Positions 60,103 to 64,000 of a stretch of 64,000 nt of DNA are shown here, in pieces. The notes beneath the pieces are model-generated. The model did no database searches. It was not told the origin of the DNA and worked only from the letters and a program-made list of their open reading frames with translations. Numbering within the stretch: the stretch's first letter is position 1; each line of letters opens with the position of its first letter. This stretch comes from Micromonospora polyrhachis. GTDB taxonomy: Bacteria > Actinomycetota > Actinomycetes > Mycobacteriales > Micromonosporaceae. The stretch lies in the NCBI RefSeq assembly GCF_014203835.1, contig NZ_JACHJW010000001.1:496001-560000 (forward strand), written 5' to 3'. Both the position numbers and the translations under genes were made by a program.

Positions 60103-60167
60103 GAACTGCGCTGATGATGCATTGGACGACTGATGCCTGCGCTTCTAGCGTCACATGAGTGGTAATC

Positions 60168-60845
60168 ATGTCCCGTTCGCCGCTCCGCTCCTCGATCGGT
60201 CTCAAGATCGTCATGGCGGTAACCGGCATCCTTCTGGTGTTCTTCCTCATCGCGCACATGCTGGGCAACCTGAAGGTCTTCGCCGGTCAGGCCTCCTTCG
60301 AGCACTATGCCCACTGGCTGCGTGAGTTCGGCGCACCCATCCTGCCCGGCACCTGGTTCCTGTGGATCCAACGGGTGCTACTGCTGGTCGCGGTGATCGG
60401 TCACATCGCGTCGGCCGCCGTACTCGCGAAGCGCGCCCGGGCGGCCCAGCCAGTTCGTTACGCCCACCGCCGGCCGGTCCGTACCGGCTACGCGGCCCGG
60501 ACCATGCGCTGGGGCGGCGTGATCATCCTGCTCTTCGTGATCTACCACATTCTCGACCTGACCACCGGGACGCTGAACCCGGTTGGCGACCCGCATTCGC
60601 CGTTCGCCAACGTCGTCGCCGACTTCGCCCCGAGCCGTTGGTACGTGACCCTCTTCTACACGCTGGCGGTCGTCGCCCTCGGCTTCCACCTGCGGCACGG
60701 CGTCTACAGCGCACTGCGCACCCTGGGTCAGCAGACCCCCCGCGGGCAGCGCAACGTCAAGGCGATCGCGCTGGTCTTCTCCGTCCTGCTCTGCGCCGGG
60801 TTCCTGGCGGTTCCGTTCGCCGTTCTCTTCGGATTGGTGCGCTGA
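60168..60845 (+). CDS. sdhC: Succinate dehydrogenase cytochrome b subunit
   Basis: A 225-residue integral membrane subunit with five spans. [31 protein letters not shown], the loop [20 protein letters not shown] and [27 protein letters not shown] place the two heme-ligating His (HMLGN and HLRHG). It anchors the complex and passes electrons to menaquinone. A GTG at 60159 is an alternative start. It leads the operon sdhC-sdhA-sdhB. Confidence 0.9.
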   Translation: MSRSPLRSSIGLKIVMAVTGILLVFFLIAHMLGNLKVFAGQASFEHYAHWLREFGAPILPGTWFLWIQRVLLLVAVIGHIASAAVLAKRARAAQPVRYAHRRPVRTGYAARTMRWGGVIILLFVIYHILDLTTGTLNPVGDPHSPFANVVADFAPSRWYVTLFYTLAVVALGFHLRHGVYSALRTLGQQTPRGQRNVKAIALVFSVLLCAGFLAVPFAVLFGLVR

Positions 60846-60847
60846 TC

Positions 60848-62785
60848 ATGAGTCTCTACACCGAGGGCGACCCGATCGCCGACACCAAGGCACCGGATGG
60901 GCCAATCGAGAACCGGTGGGGCAACCGTCGGTTCGGCGTCAAGCTGGTCAACCCGGCCAACCGCCGCAAGCTGACCGTCATCGTGGTCGGCACCGGCCTG
61001 GCCGGCGGCTCGGCCGCCGCGACCCTGGGCGAGCTGGGCTACCACGTGAAGTCCTACTGCTACCAGGACAGCCCACGCCGGGCCCACTCGATCGCCGCCC
61101 AGGGTGGCATCAACGCCGCCAAGAACTACCGCAACGACGGCGACTCCATCCACCGCCTCTTCTACGACACCGTCAAGGGCGGCGACTTCCGGGCCCGGGA
61201 GTCGAACGTGCACCGGCTGGCCGAGATCTCGGTGGAGATCATCGACCAGTGCGTGGCGCAGGGGGTGCCGTTCGCCCGCGAGTACGGCGGCCTGCTGGAC
61301 ACCCGCTCCTTCGGTGGCGCGCAGGTACAGCGGACCTTCTACGCCCGGGGGCAAACCGGACAGCAGCTGCTGCTCGGGGCGTACCAGGCGCTGGAGCGGC
61401 AGATCGCCCGGGGCACCGTGGAGATGAACTCCCGCCACGAGATGCTGGAGCTGATCGTGGTCGACGGCCGGGCCCGGGGCATCGTCGTCCGGGACATGGT
61501 CACCGGCGAGATCACCACCGACTTCGCCGACGCGGTCGTGCTCGCCTCCGGCGGCTACGGCAACGTCTTCTACCTCTCCACCAACGCCAAGGGCTGCAAC
61601 GTCACCGCCACCTGGCGGGCACACCGCAAGGGCGCGCTCTTCGCCAACCCCTGCTACACCCAGATCCACCCGACCTGCATCCCGGTCTCCGGCGACCACC
61701 AGTCGAAGCTGACCCTGATGAGCGAGTCGCTGCGCAACGACGGCCGGGTATGGGTGCCGAAGCAGGCCGGGGACAAGCGCTCCCCGAAGGACATCCCGGA
61801 GAGCGAGCGCGACTACTACCTGGAGCGGATCTACCCCGCCTTTGGCAACCTGGTCCCCCGGGACATCGCCTCCCGGGCCGCCAAGAAGGTCTGCGACGAC
61901 GGGCGCGGCGTCGGACAGACCGGCCTCGGCGTCTACCTCGACTTCGCCGACGCGATCAACCGGCTCGGCCGGTCGGTCGTGGCCGAGCGGTACGGCAACC
62001 TGTTCGACATGTACCAGCGGATCACCGGTGAGAACCCGTACGAGGTGCCGATGCGGATCTACCCCGCGGTGCACTACACGATGGGTGGCCTCTGGGTCGA
62101 CTACGACCTCCAATCGACCATTCCGGGGCTGTACGTGGTCGGTGAGGCCAACTTCTCCGACCACGGTGCCAACCGGCTCGGTGCCTCCGCGCTGATGCAG
62201 GGCCTGGCCGACGGCTACTTCGTGCTGCCGAACACCATCGCCGACTACCTCTCCGCCGGGCCGCTCCCGGCGATCGACGAGAACACCCCCGAGGTGGCAC
62301 AGGCCCGGGCCGACGTGGAGGACCGGGTCGCCCGGCTGCTCGCCGTCGACGGCGACCGCACGGTCGACTCGTTCCACCGCGAGCTGGGCCGCATCATGTG
62401 GGAACACTGCGGCATGGAGCGTACCGACGCCGGGCTGCGCAAGGCGCTGGACGAGATCCGCGCGCTGCGGGAGCAGTTCTGGCAGCGGGTCAAGGTGCCC
62501 GGCACCGGCGAGGGCCTCAACCAGGCGCTGGAGAAGGCTGGCCGGGTGGCCGACTTCTTCGAGCTGGCCGAGCTGATGTGCATCGACGCGCTACACCGTA
62601 CCGAGTCCTGCGGTGGTCACTTCCGGGGAGAGAGCCAGACCCCCGAGGGCGAGGCGCAGCGCGACGACGCCCACTTCAGCTATGTCGCCGCCTGGGAGTT
62701 CACCGGTGCGGACCAGCCTCCCGTGCTGCACAAGGAAGACCTGGTCTTCGAATACGTCCACCCCACCCAGCGGAGCTACAAGTGA
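60848..62785 (+). CDS. sdhA: Succinate dehydrogenase flavoprotein subunit
   Basis: A 645-residue FAD subunit that oxidises succinate to fumarate. [22 protein letters not shown] is the dinucleotide fold, [20 protein letters not shown] carries the His-linked FAD region, and [14 protein letters not shown] and [15 protein letters not shown] supply active-site residues. [23 protein letters not shown] is the C-terminal FAD contact. Length is as in the family. It starts 3 bases after sdhC and its last bases overlap sdhB. Confidence 0.95.
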   Translation: MSLYTEGDPIADTKAPDGPIENRWGNRRFGVKLVNPANRRKLTVIVVGTGLAGGSAAATLGELGYHVKSYCYQDSPRRAHSIAAQGGINAAKNYRNDGDSIHRLFYDTVKGGDFRARESNVHRLAEISVEIIDQCVAQGVPFAREYGGLLDTRSFGGAQVQRTFYARGQTGQQLLLGAYQALERQIARGTVEMNSRHEMLELIVVDGRARGIVVRDMVTGEITTDFADAVVLASGGYGNVFYLSTNAKGCNVTATWRAHRKGALFANPCYTQIHPTCIPVSGDHQSKLTLMSESLRNDGRVWVPKQAGDKRSPKDIPESERDYYLERIYPAFGNLVPRDIASRAAKKVCDDGRGVGQTGLGVYLDFADAINRLGRSVVAERYGNLFDMYQRITGENPYEVPMRIYPAVHYTMGGLWVDYDLQSTIPGLYVVGEANFSDHGANRLGASALMQGLADGYFVLPNTIADYLSAGPLPAIDENTPEVAQARADVEDRVARLLAVDGDRTVDSFHRELGRIMWEHCGMERTDAGLRKALDEIRALREQFWQRVKVPGTGEGLNQALEKAGRVADFFELAELMCIDALHRTESCGGHFRGESQTPEGEAQRDDAHFSYVAAWEFTGADQPPVLHKEDLVFEYVHPTQRSYK

Positions 62786-63543
62786 ACCTGACCCTTCGTA
62801 TCTGGCGACAGGCCGGCCCCGAGGACCGGGGTCAGATGGTCACCTACCAGCTCGCGGACGTCTCCCCGGACATGTCGTTCCTGGAGATGCTCGACGTCCT
62901 CAACGAGCGCCTGACCCTGGACGGCGATGAGCCGGTCGCCTTCGACCACGACTGCCGCGAGGGCATCTGTGGTGCCTGCAGCCTGGTCATCAACGGTGAG
63001 GCGCACGGCCCGGAACGGGCCACCACCGCCTGCCAACTGCACATGCGGCACTTCCGCGACGGCGAGACGATCGACATCGAGCCGTGGCGGGCCAAGGCGT
63101 TTCCCGTGATCAAGGACCTGGTCGTCGACCGGGAGGCGCTCGACCGGATCATCGCGGCCGGTGGCTATATCACCGCCCCGACCGGCAGCGCGCCGGAGGC
63201 ACACGCGCAGCCGGTGGCGAAGGCCAACGCAGACGCGGCGTTCGAGAACGCCGCCTGCATCGGCTGTGGTGCCTGTGTCGCCGCCTGCCCGAACGGCTCC
63301 GGCATGCTGTTCACCGCCGCCAAGGTCAGCCAGTTGGGTCTGCTGCCGCAGGGCCAGCCGGAGCGGTACACCCGGGTCATCGGCATGATGGCCGAACACG
63401 ACGCCTCCGGCTTCGGCGGCTGCACCAACATCGGCGAGTGCGCGGTCGCCTGCCCGAAGGAGATCCCGCTGACCAGCATCGGCCGGCTCAACCGGGACTT
63501 CATGAAGGCGACGGCCATCCGCAACGACACGCCGGGAACGTAG
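62782..63543 (+). CDS. sdhB: Succinate dehydrogenase iron-sulfur subunit
   Basis: A 253-residue iron-sulfur subunit. The [2Fe-2S] ligands lie in [15 protein letters not shown] and TTACQLHM; the [4Fe-4S] and [3Fe-4S] ligands in [16 protein letters not shown] and [20 protein letters not shown] 62782 overlaps the sdhA stop by four bases, the usual coupling in sdhCAB operons. It carries electrons from SdhA to SdhC. Confidence 0.95.
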   Translation: MNLTLRIWRQAGPEDRGQMVTYQLADVSPDMSFLEMLDVLNERLTLDGDEPVAFDHDCREGICGACSLVINGEAHGPERATTACQLHMRHFRDGETIDIEPWRAKAFPVIKDLVVDREALDRIIAAGGYITAPTGSAPEAHAQPVAKANADAAFENAACIGCGACVAACPNGSGMLFTAAKVSQLGLLPQGQPERYTRVIGMMAEHDASGFGGCTNIGECAVACPKEIPLTSIGRLNRDFMKATAIRNDTPGT

Positions 63544-63593
63544 CCCGGCCCGATACCGTCCACATAGCTCCAAACTGGCCGTACCGGCCAGCC

Positions 63594-63634
63594 GATGGCC
63601 GATGGCCGCCCTTTCCAGGCGGACATCGGCCATC
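63594..63634 (+). terminator. Strong terminator of the sdh operon
   Basis: GATGGCCGATG (63594-63604) pairs with CATCGGCCATC (63624-63634), with an inner CCGCC/GGCGG stem around a CTTTCCA loop. ATTTCG follows. It is 50 bases after the sdhB stop. Confidence 0.8.
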
Positions 63635-63705
63635 ATTTCGCCTAGCGTCATCCACGCAGCATGTTCACGGGGCACACCACCCCTTCCCGGAACGGGAGTG
63701 GCGCC

Positions 63706-64000
63706 TTGGCAACCAGCATCAACCGCAGGGCAGCGTTGGGCGTCGGAACGGCAGCGACTGCGGGCGTCGTGTTCGGCAGCACCTCGGCGGCCTCGGCGTC
63801 ACCAGACTCCCCACCCGAGCAGGAGGTCACCGAGACACCCGCACAGCGGGTACGGGCCGCCTACCGACAGGCAGCGAACCGGGCCGGCGGACGGTGGCGA
63901 ACCTACATCAGCGTCGCCGGTACGGCCGGTGGCGTTACGCCGGTGGTGGCGAAGGACCCGGACGAGCCGGTCCAGGCGTATAGCGTGAACAAGATCGCGG
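63706..64000 (+). CDS. Exported serine hydrolase (partial, beta-lactamase-like)
   Basis: The frame starts with TTG 63706 (GGGAG 8 bases before it) and runs off the right edge after 98 codons. A signal peptide with RR (MATSINRRAALGVGTAATAG), then a Ser/Pro-rich mature N-terminus and helix, lead to YSVNKIA. The last looks like an S-x-x-K nucleophile motif of beta-lactamase/DD-peptidase-like serine hydrolases. The rest lies outside the window, so the class is tentative. Confidence 0.6.
   Translation, partial: MATSINRRAALGVGTAATAGVVFGSTSAASASPDSPPEQEVTETPAQRVRAAYRQAANRAGGRWRTYISVAGTAGGVTPVVAKDPDEPVQAYSVNKIA

Noticed and set aside
60728-62407. A 559-codon minus-strand frame opposite sdhA
   Set aside because: sdhA shows all flavoprotein motifs and co-operates with sdhC and sdhB; the opposite frame is His/Val/Asp-rich without any family pattern.
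1-64000. tRNA, rRNA, CRISPR array or prophage
   Set aside because: I saw no tRNA T-loop patterns outside genes, no rRNA-like conserved blocks, no regularly spaced repeats with unique spacers, and no phage structural genes. Weak tRNA-like matches lay inside coding regions.

Overview
The window is high-GC DNA (about 70 percent) from an actinobacterium. An MhuD-type heme oxygenase, a PAC2 protein, a DUF3516 helicase, an F420-type luciferase-like enzyme, a class F sortase, a DmdR/IdeR-type iron box and DevR-like boxes all point that way. Gene content and frequent GTG/TTG starts suggest Micromonosporaceae, perhaps Micromonospora; that is inference and no rRNA is present to confirm it.

Layout. 1-6.5 kb: housekeeping and accessory genes (partial hypothetical, M43-like protease, UBP zinc finger plus Na+/H+ antiporter, luciferase-like oxidoreductase, aldehyde dehydrogenase, small membrane protein). 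6.5-12 kb: a tightly coupled five-gene operon (OleA-like ketosynthase, GT2 glycosyltransferase, OleC-like ligase, P450, OleD-like reductase). It looks like a beta-lactone or olefin-type pathway without OleB. 12-15 kb: TetR regulator, a clean operator and an internally duplicated efflux-permease-like protein. 15-24 kb: secreted hydrolase, EcsC protein, lysozyme-like protein, PAC2 protein, exonuclease III, Fic protein, GNAT, mhuD, sortase F with its partner. 24-30 kb: trmB, a Ski2-like helicase, a VOC protein and a Tat-exported beta-helix protein. 30-34.4 kb: a decayed accessory stretch with gene remnants and a striking 26-residue-repeat membrane protein. 34.4-36.5 kb: unknown gene, alpha/beta hydrolase and its coupled MarR/GbsR regulator.

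36.6-42.1 kb: an iron-siderophore ABC uptake operon under a DmdR/IdeR-type iron box. It is split by an intact IS110-family element between the ATPase and the binding-protein gene; the element's long 5' non-coding end is where a bridge RNA would be expected. 43.3-46.1 kb: a compact three-gene set of membrane-anchored thioredoxin, ABC exporter and an eight-cysteine small peptide, which looks like an undescribed exported, possibly disulfide-folded peptide system. 46.4-50.5 kb: hrpA with an in-frame 27-bp tandem repeat. 50.5-52.6 kb: small secreted and membrane proteins and a DUF397 remnant.

52.7-59.1 kb: a flavin-type oxidase diverges from a run of radical SAM, DGC metal-binding protein, membrane protein, bioY, nitronate monooxygenase-like and NnrS-like genes. 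Two DevR/DosR-like boxes between them suggest hypoxia or nitric-oxide control. 59.1-63.6 kb: a LysR regulator diverges from the sdhCAB succinate dehydrogenase operon, which ends in a strong terminator. A secreted serine hydrolase runs off the right edge. No tRNA, rRNA or CRISPR was found.
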